Shown here: positions 1-8,546 of the stretch, piece by piece
Layout: each line of letters begins with the position of its first letter
Position numbering within the stretch: the first letter of the stretch is position 1
DNA from: a virus
IMG/VR virus record: IMGVR_UViG_3300019776_000902
Location: 1-28,797 of that record
Reading direction: 5' to 3' (one strand)
Length of the DNA: 28,797 bases
Notes under the pieces: model-generated
Database searches by the model: none
Seen by the model: only the letters and a program-made list of their open reading frames with translations
What the model was told of the DNA's origin: nothing
Program-made: the position numbers and the translations under genes

Positions 1-768
1 AAGACAATCATCGGAGCCGTCTAGGCTCAGAAACGGCTTGCCCCCGTTGGGCTTGTAAAACGGACGCTTGGTTGTGGTCGCCTGGAGGCCGTGGTTGCCG
101 TCGATCAGCTTGCACGAGACGTTGTCGAAATCGACGTAGCTGGTGAGGTCGGTCGAGCTGTTACCATCCCAACGGAGGCGAATGATATTGTCGCTCGCCG
201 TCGCCACGAAGATCAGTTGGAACGAGCGCCCCGCCGCACCGGACTGTGCGGCTGTCTGCGCGATTGCCGCAAAGGCTGGTGTCCGCGCCTCCAGCGTCAG
301 AAGCGCAGTGCCAGCCCCGACAAGGGCCTGAGACGAGGCACTGAAGACATAGGTCTTACCCGCCACAAGGCCAGCGGGGGAATAGTACGCCACCCGCGCA
401 TTTGCCCCGAGGAAGCCGGCGGTCGACGACAGGCGGATGCGATTTCCGACGTTGGAGATGGTGCACTGCACCGCCGTCCAGCCTGCGGTTCCGCCAACAT
501 CGAACGTACCGTCAGTGACCATTTCGGTCGCCTGAGCGAGCTGCTGAGTGAAGGTCCGCTTCGCCCACTTCCGATCTTCGAGCGCCAGGCCCACCGGATC
601 AGCATCAGCCGCAACCTGAGTGCCGCCAACGCTGGTCTGGAACAGCCGGGTCAGGTCGCCGAAATTGCCGAACAGGAACCCGTCCTCGCCATTGGCGAAC
701 AGGCGGTAGAGGTCACTGCCGCCCTTGTTTAGGGTGAGGGCGTGGCGCTGCGCTCCAAACGGCAGCAT
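1..768 (-). CDS. Virion/tail protein with carbohydrate-binding-like domain (partial)
   Basis: An open frame starts at the ATG at 768, one base after the stop of the upstream gene, and runs off the left edge; 256 residues are visible. The N-terminus (about 1-80) resembles phage connector or tail-associated sequence. Residues about 82-225 have the pattern of a CBM4/9-like jelly-roll module: an opening TDGTFDVGGTAGWT, alternating beta-strand residues and a closing YVDFDNVSCKLI. The visible end, KPFLSLDGSDDCL, looks like the start of a LamG-type concanavalin fold. Such modules are used in phage tail or fibre proteins to bind surface glycans. The gene belongs to the late minus-strand operon after the capsid genes. 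A surface-binding role is inferred; the structural assignment rests on context and fold-like patterns. Confidence 0.6.
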   Translation of the reverse strand, partial: MLPFGAQRHALTLNKGGSDLYRLFANGEDGFLFGNFGDLTRLFQTSVGGTQVAADADPVGLALEDRKWAKRTFTQQLAQATEMVTDGTFDVGGTAGWTAVQCTISNVGNRIRLSSTAGFLGANARVAYYSPAGLVAGKTYVFSASSQALVGAGTALLTLEARTPAFAAIAQTAAQSGAAGRSFQLIFVATASDNIIRLRWDGNSSTDLTSYVDFDNVSCKLIDGNHGLQATTTKRPFYKPNGGKPFLSLDGSDDCL

Positions 769-769
769 A

Positions 770-1240
770 TCAGATCGCCCCAAGCACGATTTTGAGGCCC
801 GACGCCGTATGCGTCGGCGCGCCGCGCGCCACACCAGCCACCCATAGCGAGGTCGTTTCCCCTCTCAGGATCTTGCCGATGCCGCCTAGCTCGATGATGT
901 CCCACGCCACCCAGTCCATCCAGTCCGCCGCAACGAACCGCTGCACTGCGCAAATGGAACGGGCAATCGTGTCGGTGATCGACACCGCAGTATTCACCGC
1001 GCCAATGCTTTGCTGGCTTGTAAAGAACACCAGATCAAACGCTGCGGCCTGCGCATCTTCATCAAGGATCTGAATCGAGTGCAGCGCGCGCGCCTCGCCG
1101 CCATTGGGAAAGAAATTGCGGATTTCTACCGGCGCAAACAGCACGTCCCCCGACGCATAGGCCGAGGTGTCGAGCACCGGGGTAACCAGGAACGTTTGTT
1201 CCCGCATGAAACTCTGGCCGCGTCCGTCAGATACCAGCAT
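770..1240 (-). CDS. Phage structural protein of unknown function
   Basis: This 156-residue protein sits between the DUF2190-type cement gene and the partial tail-type gene, so a head-completion or virion-decoration role is likely. The start at 1240 is supported by a GGGAG ribosome site at 1247-1251 with six-base spacing. The ATG 11 codons later (MREQTFLVTP) is an alternative. The sequence is a mix of beta strands and short helices (QTFLVTPVLDTSAYASGDVLF, then DWMDWVAWDIIELGGIGKILRG) with no signal peptide or membrane segment. Its stop and the next ATG are separated by one base, implying coupled translation. It is set apart from the capsid genes by a terminator at 1261-1293. I recognise it only as a conserved-looking phage late protein; the function is unknown. 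Confidence 0.6.
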   Translation of the reverse strand: MLVSDGRGQSFMREQTFLVTPVLDTSAYASGDVLFAPVEIRNFFPNGGEARALHSIQILDEDAQAAAFDLVFFTSQQSIGAVNTAVSITDTIARSICAVQRFVAADWMDWVAWDIIELGGIGKILRGETTSLWVAGVARGAPTHTASGLKIVLGAI

Positions 1241-1260
1241 TTACTGCTCCCGCTTGGCTG

Positions 1261-1293
1261 AAAAAACGAAAGCGGAGCGATAGCTCCGCTTTC
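1261..1293 (-). terminator. Rho-independent terminator after capsid/cement genes
   Basis: An 11-bp perfect stem (GAAAGCGGAGC at 1268-1278 pairing with GCTCCGCTTTC at 1283-1293) has a 4-base loop. On the minus strand it is followed by a C and six T residues (complement of 1261-1266). It lies 28 bases after the DUF2190 stop and 21 bases before the next start. It should end or attenuate transcripts carrying the abundant capsid and cement messages, with read-through supplying the genes beyond. Confidence 0.85.
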
Positions 1294-1320
1294 TTCATGT
1301 TCTGAGCCATTGCCCTGGCG

Positions 1321-1650
1321 CTAGATGGTAGGCACGAGCCGGACTCGCATTGTGGCGTCCGCCGAGGCGGCAGCCTGCACACAATAGCCGATTTTCATGT
1401 TGCCGCTGGCAGTCTTGGTGACATTCTTGTTGGTGTCGTCCCAATAGATCAGGTCACCGACTGCTGCGGTTGCCGCCACCGTGTAGCGCAAGTCATACAC
1501 GCCAGTCGTGCGGCCGCGAACGGCAGCGCCATTGGCTGCAGCAGCAGCAGCAACGGCAAAAATGCTGCCGACTTTGAAACCGGCGCCCGAGGCGACGGCA
1601 TAGGGCGCCAGGAGATCCAGCACGACGCCATCCTGGATAAAGTTCTTCAT
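1321..1650 (-). CDS. DUF2190-type capsid cement/decoration protein
   Basis: This 109-residue protein matches the DUF2190 pattern: an N-terminal MKNFIQDGVVLDLLAPY, a glycine/alanine-rich first beta half with GAGFKVGSIFAVA, then GDLIYWDDTNKNVTKTASGNMKIGYCVQAA and a beta-rich end RVRLVPTI. DUF2190 proteins are usually encoded directly after the major capsid gene. They are thought to stabilise the expanded capsid, in the role of lambda gpD. The start at 1650 is backed by a GGAGAGAG ribosome site just upstream. A strong terminator follows at 1261-1293, so this is the last gene of the highly expressed capsid block. The 99 bases between it and the capsid gene hold nothing I can identify. Confidence 0.8.
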   Translation of the reverse strand: MKNFIQDGVVLDLLAPYAVASGAGFKVGSIFAVAAAAAANGAAVRGRTTGVYDLRYTVAATAAVGDLIYWDDTNKNVTKTASGNMKIGYCVQAAASADATMRVRLVPTI

Positions 1651-1749
1651 TTCTCTCTCCGAGAAGTTTGCGCGGCCGGATGCACGGCCAGGAACACGCG
1701 GGCGGTCGCGCCGTCCGCATGCCGAGCATCATTGCAGTGGAGTAAGGCT

Positions 1750-4092
1750 TTACGGGCCAGGGTTGCGATACAGCCCGCGGAAGTCGAGCAGGTTGGCTCC
1801 GGCATCGAGCCGCACCTTGATGCTCGTGCCGTCAATGGTCCACCCGGCCTGGGTTTCGACAACCGGCTCTTCGATCCCGTCGAGATAGGTGATCTCCACC
1901 GTGTCGAACTGGTTCGGGTCAGCGGCAAGAAACCACTGATTGCCGGTGATGCGGCGGTCAGTGACAGGCGTCACCAGTCCCTGCACCGTATTGACGACGC
2001 CGGCATTCTTCTGGTCGGTCAGCGACCCGGTCGACATCATCAGCTGCTTCAGGGTGAACTCGTAGGCACCCGAAAGCGCATACCGCGGCCGAATATTGAG
2101 TGCCACGGCTGCAGAGTCGGCATCTTTCTGCGCAACCATGGCATTCCAGCCAGCCTGCAGCGTCGCCTCCGAGGGAGCGGCACCCGAACCGGCAAGGTTC
2201 GCGTGCTGGCTGGAAAACAGGGCAAAGCCGTCCGCCATTGTCGGGTTGCTCGTCAGCACAGCGTAGGCAAGGTTCCCCACCGTGCGCTTCGCAGCACGAC
2301 CCATCTTCACCGGCAGGTTGCCGAGCACGCTCAGATCATCATTGATGACAGTCTGACGCGAGACCGATACCAGCTTGCCATAGGTGGCGATGACCACTGT
2401 AGCTCCACGGTCGCCGACCGTGCCATACTTGAACTCGGACCCCTCTTCGATCCGGTCAAGCGTTGGGAACAGCCCGAGGTCCACCCGCGTCGACGGCTTG
2501 AAGTCCGACCCCTGGCCTTTCGAAGTCCAGAGCTCAAAGGTTTCGTCGGCCTCGACATAGCCCTTCAGCACGCTCTTGTTGAGGACGTTCTGCAGAATCC
2601 ATGCAAAATCGGACGTGGTGTGCGCACCGCCCATCATGCCGAAGCCCGACGCCGTGAAGGCCGAGCCGATCATGTCCATCCGCGGCATCAGGCGGGCTTC
2701 GCGAACCCCCGCGGTAAGCAACGACTCGCGAGCCAGCTCCGCCAGCGTCAGGCCGGAAAACTCGTTGCGCTCGCCGCCGTCAAGACCCACTTTTGCCATC
2801 AGCGCCCTGCTGGCGCCTTCGCGGAACCGCTCGCGCACATCGCGGCCCATCTGGCTCACGGCAGGCGCCGCAGCAGGCATGGCGCCTGCTGCAGATGCGT
2901 CATCGGCACCAAAGGCGCGCAGAACGGCAGCGCCGGCAAACGCATCTGCCTGCACGAGCTGCAGTGACGTTGCTTCCACCGACGCGCCGGAAGTGCGAGC
3001 CGCGTTGATGATGGCAGTACCGGCGACGTGGCCGTTGATGCGCCTTGCCAGGTCGTCGAGACCGTTGAGGCGCTCGCGTTCGGCGGCAAAGCGCCGCTCG
3101 GCGTCGGCGGTCGCCTGTGCAGCCGCGGATGCGACGGCAGCGTCGAGCTGCGCCTGGGTGATGCCCGCAGTATCGGCCGTGGGCGCGCCGTTGTTTCCGC
3201 TCATTCGCTGTCCTTTTGCTGCTGAGGGAGTGCGCCCAGGGGCGCGGGTCAGGCCCTCGAGGGCCGTTTCAAAAGTACCGATGCGATCGGCAAGGCCGAT
3301 TTTCACCGCTTCGGCACCGGTAAACACGCGGGCCTCGGTGGCACGCGCCATGTCGGCCGCGAACCGGGCGCCGCGAGCGGCCCCCACTGCGTCGACGAAT
3401 TTGCTGTAGATCGCGTCAACCTGCGCCTGGATGTCGGCGCGCACCGACTCAGGCAGCGGCCCATAGGGGTTGCCATCCACCTTGTGCGCCCCGGCATAGA
3501 TCAGCGTTGGCGTCACGCCCTGCTCGGCAAGCCGCTTGCTCATGTCGGCATGCATGTAGACGACGCCGATCGACCCCGAGATTCCGGTATCGGTCGTCAC
3601 GATCTCGCTGGCATGGCTCGCCAGCAGGTAGGCTGCCGATGCAGCCACGCCATTGACCACCGCAACGACGCGCTTTTGTGCCGCCACCTCCGCGATCAGT
3701 TGCGCGGTTTCGAACGCGCCAGTCACCTCGCCGCCACCCGATTGGAAATCCAGCAGCACGGCTCGCACATCACCGCTGTCGCGGGCGGCTTTCAGCTGAT
3801 GCTGCAGCCCCTCATAAGAGGTCATGCCCGATTGCGCGCCCAGCCATGCACCGCGGTTCACCAGCGAGCCCAGCACCGAAATGATGCCCACCCCGTCCTT
3901 GACGCGAAACGGCATCATGCGGGCCTGCCCATCGGCGCCAATGGCAATCGGGCTGCCCTCAAACTGGCTCATCTGCGCCGCATCGACGCCGATGCGCCCA
4001 CCCAGCACCTCCATGATGATCGCGGCTTTTTCCGGCTGCAGCAGCAGCGGCTGGTTGAGCACGCGGTCGGCAATATGTGCGAGAAAGCTCAT
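1750..4092 (-). CDS. S49 prohead protease / scaffold / major capsid protein fusion
   Basis: This 780-residue protein carries three functions normally found in separate or overlapping genes. Residues 1-290 are an S49 (SppA/lambda C-like) serine protease. Ser152 in VAASAAYLL and Lys204 in AGAHKVDGNPYGPL are 52 residues apart, as in the Ser-Lys dyad of SppA. Residues about 297-400 are alanine-rich and helical with charged stretches, as in internal scaffolds. Residues about 410-780 are a capsid domain with Mu gpT-like features (YGKLVSVSRQTVINDDLS, ALFSSQHANL). The start at 4092 overlaps the portal stop as ATGA. An internal ATG at 3204 has a good ribosome site, so a 484-residue scaffold-capsid product is probable. 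A frame extending upstream of 4092 overlaps the portal gene and was not used. The protease should cleave the scaffold during prohead maturation. Confidence 0.9.
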   Translation of the reverse strand: MSFLAHIADRVLNQPLLLQPEKAAIIMEVLGGRIGVDAAQMSQFEGSPIAIGADGQARMMPFRVKDGVGIISVLGSLVNRGAWLGAQSGMTSYEGLQHQLKAARDSGDVRAVLLDFQSGGGEVTGAFETAQLIAEVAAQKRVVAVVNGVAASAAYLLASHASEIVTTDTGISGSIGVVYMHADMSKRLAEQGVTPTLIYAGAHKVDGNPYGPLPESVRADIQAQVDAIYSKFVDAVGAARGARFAADMARATEARVFTGAEAVKIGLADRIGTFETALEGLTRAPGRTPSAAKGQRMSGNNGAPTADTAGITQAQLDAAVASAAAQATADAERRFAAERERLNGLDDLARRINGHVAGTAIINAARTSGASVEATSLQLVQADAFAGAAVLRAFGADDASAAGAMPAAAPAVSQMGRDVRERFREGASRALMAKVGLDGGERNEFSGLTLAELARESLLTAGVREARLMPRMDMIGSAFTASGFGMMGGAHTTSDFAWILQNVLNKSVLKGYVEADETFELWTSKGQGSDFKPSTRVDLGLFPTLDRIEEGSEFKYGTVGDRGATVVIATYGKLVSVSRQTVINDDLSVLGNLPVKMGRAAKRTVGNLAYAVLTSNPTMADGFALFSSQHANLAGSGAAPSEATLQAGWNAMVAQKDADSAAVALNIRPRYALSGAYEFTLKQLMMSTGSLTDQKNAGVVNTVQGLVTPVTDRRITGNQWFLAADPNQFDTVEITYLDGIEEPVVETQAGWTIDGTSIKVRLDAGANLLDFRGLYRNPGP
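3202..3216 (-). promoter_or_regulatory. Internal ribosome site and start for scaffold-capsid product
   Basis: On the minus strand AAAGGA (complement of 3211-3216) lies six bases before an in-frame ATG at 3204 (codon 297, MSGNNG). This is a canonical initiation site exactly at the junction between the protease and scaffold domains. It parallels the internal Nu3 start in lambda gene C, but here the frame continues into the capsid domain without a stop. Confidence 0.6.
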
Positions 4093-5633
4093 GGCACCTG
4101 TCCATTCTGGTCTTGCGGCGGCAGTTGCCGCTGCGTCTGCGCCGTGCCGAGGATGGCGCGTTCGCGCAGCACCTGCCGGCTCTTGGTGTCGAAATCGCCT
4201 CCGGTGCGTTCGCTCATCACCTGCTCGAGCGTTTTCGCGCCGTTTTCGAGGTCGGTAGCATCGGCATTGGCCTCGACCTGCGGGTTGATCTGCACGCGCG
4301 TCGGGCCAATCCACATCCGCCCCAGCCACGCCGCCCGGCGGATCGGGTCGGCGAAAAAACCGGGAGCCGAAAACCGCCCGGTCGCCACCATTTCGGTGAA
4401 TTGCCATTCGCGGATCGGGTCCATCACCGAGCGGATGAACCATTCCTGCTCGATCATCGCCACCTTGTAGGCCAGCTCGAGGGCACCCCGGCTGGCCGAA
4501 AACGACGCCGCGAAATGCTGCAGCAGCAGCTCGTAGGGGATACCGAGCGCCACGCCGATCTGCTTGCAGAACGCCGCGACAAAGCCGTCGAAAGCCGTGT
4601 TTGGCCGCGAGGGCGCCTTGACATTGACTTTCCGCCCCGGCGCCAGCGAAACGACGCTCAAATCGTCGAGCGTCAGCTCCCCGTCATTGTCCTGCTGCCC
4701 ATCGGCGCGGGTCAGAATCGGGTTGCCGTCATCGTCCACTTCGGCCGGCGATTCCTCGAATGCAAACAGATACGCGTCATTGATTGCCGCCTTGATTTCC
4801 GCTGCCGAGTAGTCGCTCAGCTGTTTCAGGTCCTGTTCCACGGCCGCGAAAATCGGTACGCCGCGCACCTGGCCGGGCCGCTCGATTTCGGCAGCCAGCA
4901 GCGCCTGGCGCATGCCGCTGGCCCCGCGCATGGGCACGTATGACCAGTTCAGTGCAGTGGCAAACCGGTCGCCGGGGTGACGGTCACAGATATGCAGGCC
5001 CAGAATTTCGCCATCGGGCCCCAGTTGCACGCCGCCTTGCCGGTTCGACATGTCCGGCCCCTCGCCGGGGTTGCAGATCCGGTCGGCCTCGATCAGCACC
5101 AGTTTCGTGCCATATGTGTCGCTGCCGCGCTTGCGGTAGCGGCGCACCACGGCCACGTCGCCCGAGACGCGCGCCGAGCGAAACGCCACGCGCTGCCAGT
5201 CTCTCAGGTGCAGCTGCCCGGCAAAATCGCACTCGCGCTCGAAGATTTCCCATTCGCGCTCGATCTGGTACTGCAGCAGGCTTGCCTGTTCCGGCGACAG
5301 CCCCAGCACATCGGCATCGAGCACCGAGCGCAGCCGCACGCCCGACCCGATTGCCCCGTTCACCTTGGTATTGGCCGCGCCATGCGCCAGCGCATTGTTG
5401 CGGTCGAGATCGCGCGACCTTGCGCGCAGCACATTCAGCGCCGGCAGCAGATCCGATGCCGCCGAGCCGCGGCGCGGGCGCCAGCCGCGCGTGCGCTTGG
5501 TGTCCGGGTTGGCGGCGTCATAGCCGCCCAGCCCAGCCATGGCCAGCGCGCCACGCTGCATCGTCAGGGCAAACGATGCCATGCCCAGCGCGAGAACCCC
5601 GCGCAGGCTGTTCTTCTTCGCTTTTGCGGCCAC
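4089..5633 (-). CDS. Lambda B-type portal protein
   Basis: This 514-residue protein fits the lambda family of portals (Phage_portal_2). An arginine-rich N-terminal region is followed by LNVLRARSRDLDRNNALAHGAANTKVNGAIGSGVRL, a hallmark of the family. A second block is FRSARVSGDVAVVRRYR ... LVLIEADRICNPGE, and a third is GVPIFAAVEQDLKQLSDYSAAEIKAA. The C-terminal part has SFSASRGALELAYKVAMIEQEWFIRSVMDPIREWQ. The portal forms the dodecameric ring through which DNA enters and leaves the head and to which the joiner and terminase bind. The start is a GTG at 5633 without a strong ribosome site, 10 bases after the joiner stop, so translation is probably coupled. Its stop overlaps the start of the protease-capsid gene as ATGA. 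Confidence 0.92.
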   Translation of the reverse strand: MAAKAKKNSLRGVLALGMASFALTMQRGALAMAGLGGYDAANPDTKRTRGWRPRRGSAASDLLPALNVLRARSRDLDRNNALAHGAANTKVNGAIGSGVRLRSVLDADVLGLSPEQASLLQYQIEREWEIFERECDFAGQLHLRDWQRVAFRSARVSGDVAVVRRYRKRGSDTYGTKLVLIEADRICNPGEGPDMSNRQGGVQLGPDGEILGLHICDRHPGDRFATALNWSYVPMRGASGMRQALLAAEIERPGQVRGVPIFAAVEQDLKQLSDYSAAEIKAAINDAYLFAFEESPAEVDDDGNPILTRADGQQDNDGELTLDDLSVVSLAPGRKVNVKAPSRPNTAFDGFVAAFCKQIGVALGIPYELLLQHFAASFSASRGALELAYKVAMIEQEWFIRSVMDPIREWQFTEMVATGRFSAPGFFADPIRRAAWLGRMWIGPTRVQINPQVEANADATDLENGAKTLEQVMSERTGGDFDTKSRQVLRERAILGTAQTQRQLPPQDQNGQVP

Positions 5634-5643
5634 TGGCGTCTCG

Positions 5644-5877
5644 TCAGTTCACGATGTTGCGGATGCGGCTTGTGCCGCTGGCAGCGCGCGTCAGCGCCAC
5701 CACCTTGTTGTTCCAGTAGGTGATCGAGTTGCGCACCTGCCCGAGATCGGCGCGCGTCAGTTTCCGCCGGTTGCCCTCGACTTCGATTTCGTAGGCCTGC
5801 CCGGTCGCAATGGCCTCTTCGGCCGCCAGCCACATCGTCAGCTTGGCTTCGGCCTGCGCCAGCGTGATTCCAGCCAT
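5644..5877 (-). CDS. gpW-like head-tail joining protein (DUF6148 type)
   Basis: This 77-residue protein lies between the large terminase and portal genes, the position of lambda W. The sequence MAGITLAQAEAKLTMWLAAEEAIATGQAYEIEVEGNRRKLTRADLGQVRNSITYWNNKV has the two-helix, beta-hairpin, helix arrangement typical of gpW and DUF6148 proteins. These small proteins plug into the portal after packaging and allow tail joining. The ATG at 5877 is preferred because AGAGG (complement of 5884-5888) lies six bases upstream; a GTG one codon earlier is possible. The 43 bases between it and the terminase stop contain only this ribosome site. Confidence 0.8.
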   Translation of the reverse strand: MAGITLAQAEAKLTMWLAAEEAIATGQAYEIEVEGNRRKLTRADLGQVRNSITYWNNKVVALTRAASGTSRIRNIVN

Positions 5878-5920
5878 CACAAACCTCTAGGCGGTTGGCG
5901 CACGCCAGAGCGTGAGCAAT

Positions 5921-7864
5921 TCAGTTGAGCCTCATCTTGCGGACGTGCCGCTTGTGCGACACCGGCGCCGCTTCCGTCTTTGGCTGCGGCGCCGGCGCGA
6001 CAATCAGATCCTCGAGGTCGAGCTGCTGCGCCACCGGCGCAACCTCACGCTCGTCGAAATAGCGTTTCCACACCGCGTCGAGCAGTTCGCGCGACACCCA
6101 GCTGATGCGCATGAATGCCGCTTCGGCCTGCAGCATGGTGTCGAGGCCCTCGTTTCGCTGGTTCGGGTCTTTCACCCACTCCCACCGTTCGAACCCCTGT
6201 TTCGTCTTGGTCGCCTTGCGGCTTTCCGCCGTCAGCTGGCGGAAATACTCGTCATCCAGCCCCTTCGGCAGGTCCACATAGCCGTGCTCCATCGGGTCGG
6301 TTTTGCCGAGGTTGCGATACAACCCCATCTTCAGCACTGAGGTGGCGAAATTGTAGAACCGCCGCGAATACGGTAGCCGCTTGCCGGACCGGCTGACTTC
6401 CTTTTTCACCCGCAGGAACAACGGCGCCGTTTCGGAGCCAACCCCGCGCACCATGATCACCCGGTTTGCCGGATGCATTTTGGCCCAGCCCCACACGTCT
6501 TCTGTCCAGGCATTGCCGTCGATCGCCAGCACGTCGAGCGCCACCCGCTGCCCATGCGCATTCGGCCAGGCCTGCTTCAGCAGCGCATCCAGCGTCGCCC
6601 GCGCTTCCGGCGTCGAAATATGGCCGGGGATCACCCGATATTCGACAATGGCGCGGTGCCGGTTCGGCCCCCAGGCGACAATCTGCACTTCGCAGCGGTC
6701 AACCTGACAGTCGACGCCTGCGGTGAGCACCGGGTGCCCAGCCGGAATAGCCCCGATGCTCCGCTCTGCCTGCGCCGCGCGGTCCCGCAGCCCTTCCCAT
6801 GGCGGCGCCTCGCCGCTCGTCTTGTAGGCCCGGCCCACGGTGTCGTTCAAAAACACCTGTTCTGATTTGGGGTCGCCCTTGGCCTTCAGCCATTCCCGCG
6901 CAATCTGTTCCCAGCTCTGCAGCGGCGAATAGGCCGACCAGATTTCGAATGAGCGGTGCACGCGCTTCGCGGCCGGGTTTGCCGCCCGCCACTCGCCTTT
7001 GAGCCGCATGGCCGGCAGGTGCCACTGCTCGATCACGCCGCCGCAATCGACGCAGGTGAAATGCGCTTTTTCGGGCTGCTGCTCATCGAGGTCGGCGAGC
7101 ATGTTTTCCCATTCGAGCGGCTGCATATGCGCGCAATGCGGGCACGGCAAAAACAGCTTTTCCTGGCTGCCGAGCTCGAAATTTTTGCTGATGCGGCAGC
7201 CGGGCTCCACAAGCGGCGTCGACACCTTCACGATCTTGGCAAACTCATAGGCACGGCTGCGGCTGTCGGCCTGCGTCTCCGGGTCGCCGGCCGCGTTCAT
7301 TTCCCATTTCGCCAAGTCGTCCTGCACCTGCCGGGGCATCGATACCTGGCTCAGCGATGCCGGCGAATTGGCCCCCGAGATCAGGATGGCGCCGCGTCCG
7401 TCGCGCCGCTCCTTGTAGAGTACCGAATCCGAGCCATCCCGTTGCTTTGAGGGAAATATGTTGGTCAGGCACGTGGTCGATTTGATGAAGGGCACCAGCT
7501 TCATCTTGCTCCACCGCGCCGCATTGTCGTCGGTCGGGTGAACATAGAGAAAATCGCCGGGGTCCATTTCCATCGACCCGCCGCAGAATACATTGGCAAG
7601 CACCGTGCCGCCGATCTGCGCGCTTTTCTTGATCGTCACGATCCGGCACGGGTCCTCTGGCGAAAACGCCCGCAGGATCTCGTCAAAATACCCGAACAGC
7701 GCCCGGTTATATGGCCCCGACAGCGCGCTTTCGCGCGTCGAGAACACGATATTGCGCTCCGCCCAAGCTACATAGTCCACCGGCGGCGGCGGCATCAGCA
7801 CTTCCGCCAGCGTCAGCCCGGCGATGCGCTCGGCATTTGCCACTGTGATTGTCAGTTCAGTCAT
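5921..7864 (-). CDS. Terminase large subunit, lambda gpA type
   Basis: At 647 residues this is the usual length for GpA-family packaging motors. The ATPase domain comes first, with the deviant Walker A segment IKKSAQIGGT at about 78-87 (lambda gpA has KSARVGYS at the same place). CPHC (241-244) and CVDC (271-274) form a zinc-ribbon-like pair. The nuclease domain follows, beginning LTAGVDCQVDRCEVQIVAWG near 380 with acidic metal-binding residues, and includes LAIDGNAWTEDVWGWAK. The protein cuts the phage concatemer and drives DNA into the prohead through the portal. The ATG at 7864 overlaps the end of the small-subunit gene by eight bases, so the two subunits are probably co-translated. Confidence 0.95.
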   Translation of the reverse strand: MTELTITVANAERIAGLTLAEVLMPPPPVDYVAWAERNIVFSTRESALSGPYNRALFGYFDEILRAFSPEDPCRIVTIKKSAQIGGTVLANVFCGGSMEMDPGDFLYVHPTDDNAARWSKMKLVPFIKSTTCLTNIFPSKQRDGSDSVLYKERRDGRGAILISGANSPASLSQVSMPRQVQDDLAKWEMNAAGDPETQADSRSRAYEFAKIVKVSTPLVEPGCRISKNFELGSQEKLFLPCPHCAHMQPLEWENMLADLDEQQPEKAHFTCVDCGGVIEQWHLPAMRLKGEWRAANPAAKRVHRSFEIWSAYSPLQSWEQIAREWLKAKGDPKSEQVFLNDTVGRAYKTSGEAPPWEGLRDRAAQAERSIGAIPAGHPVLTAGVDCQVDRCEVQIVAWGPNRHRAIVEYRVIPGHISTPEARATLDALLKQAWPNAHGQRVALDVLAIDGNAWTEDVWGWAKMHPANRVIMVRGVGSETAPLFLRVKKEVSRSGKRLPYSRRFYNFATSVLKMGLYRNLGKTDPMEHGYVDLPKGLDDEYFRQLTAESRKATKTKQGFERWEWVKDPNQRNEGLDTMLQAEAAFMRISWVSRELLDAVWKRYFDEREVAPVAQQLDLEDLIVAPAPQPKTEAAPVSHKRHVRKMRLN

Positions 7865-8471
7865 GCGTTTTCACGACTGTCTCGAGCGTTTCCGGCAACG
7901 CCTCGGCTTCGCTCCGCACCATCTGCGCCGCCTTGGCGCGCCGTTCGGCCATGATGCGCTGCACCAGGTGCGTTACGTCGCGCGCCGGCACCTCGAACTT
8001 CTCCGCTATCGCGTTTGCGATATCGGGCACCATCCCGACAAACACATTGACGATTTCCTGCGAGCGCTTCGCCACCGCGCGGCGGTGATCATCCACCGGC
8101 ACCAGCTGGCCGTTGCGCTGCGCCTCTTCGATTTCCTCGCGCCGGTTCTTCCGGCGCTCCTGCTGCAGCCGCTCAAGCTGGATCTGCCGCGCCGGATCAT
8201 TGTTCGGCACCTCGATCGTCGTCACCGGCTCGGCCGTCTCGGCGACCCGCGTCAACAGGCCATTGCCTAGCGCCTGGCCGATATGCCGGCGCTCACCAAC
8301 CTGCCGCTCGGCCACTTCGACGCGTATCCGCGCCGACCTGCCCTCACCCACCAGCGCGTCGCGCCCGATGATTCCGGCCGCAATCCACTGGCTTACCCGG
8401 CCGGGCGTCACACCCATGCGCTGAGCAAACTCACCCTTGGATACGTCCATTTTAGCGGCTTTACGCTCCAC
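7857..8471 (-). CDS. Terminase small subunit
   Basis: This 204-residue protein begins with a helix-turn-helix, KMDVSKGEFAQRMGVTPGRVSQWIAAGII (about 7-35), as in Nu1-type small terminase subunits that bind the packaging site. A wing-like segment ALVGEGRSARIRVEVAERQV follows. Next is a long charged helix, about 95-125 (PARQIQLERLQQERRKNRREEIEEAQRNGQLVPVDD), expected to mediate oligomerisation. The helical C-terminal half likely contacts the large subunit. It directly precedes and overlaps the large subunit gene. The start is uncertain: GTG at 8471 or ATG at 8450 (MDVSKGEF), neither with a strong ribosome site. The 75 bases upstream contain a weak GAGCC/GGCTC inverted repeat but no clear terminator. 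Confidence 0.85.
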   Translation of the reverse strand: MERKAAKMDVSKGEFAQRMGVTPGRVSQWIAAGIIGRDALVGEGRSARIRVEVAERQVGERRHIGQALGNGLLTRVAETAEPVTTIEVPNNDPARQIQLERLQQERRKNRREEIEEAQRNGQLVPVDDHRRAVAKRSQEIVNVFVGMVPDIANAIAEKFEVPARDVTHLVQRIMAERRAKAAQMVRSEAEALPETLETVVKTHD

Positions 8472-8546
8472 TTGAGCCCGTCTTTAGGCTCTCAAAAACC
8501 CGTCAGGCTAGCGATTACCCGAGGGGCCAATTTCCCGCAGGCGGGA

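Noticed and set aside
1732-2967. Plus-strand frame of about 411 codons over the capsid gene
   Set aside because: Antisense shadow of the protease-capsid fusion; composition is Arg/His/Gln-rich and it has no ribosome site or family pattern.
4093-4443. N-terminal extension of the protease-capsid frame
   Set aside because: It lies wholly inside the portal gene in another frame, while the ATG at 4092 forms an ATGA overlap and gives a normal S49 N-terminus.
8476-8496. GAGCC/GGCTC hairpin upstream of the small terminase gene as a terminator
   Set aside because: The stem is only five pairs and, on the minus strand, no T-run follows it.
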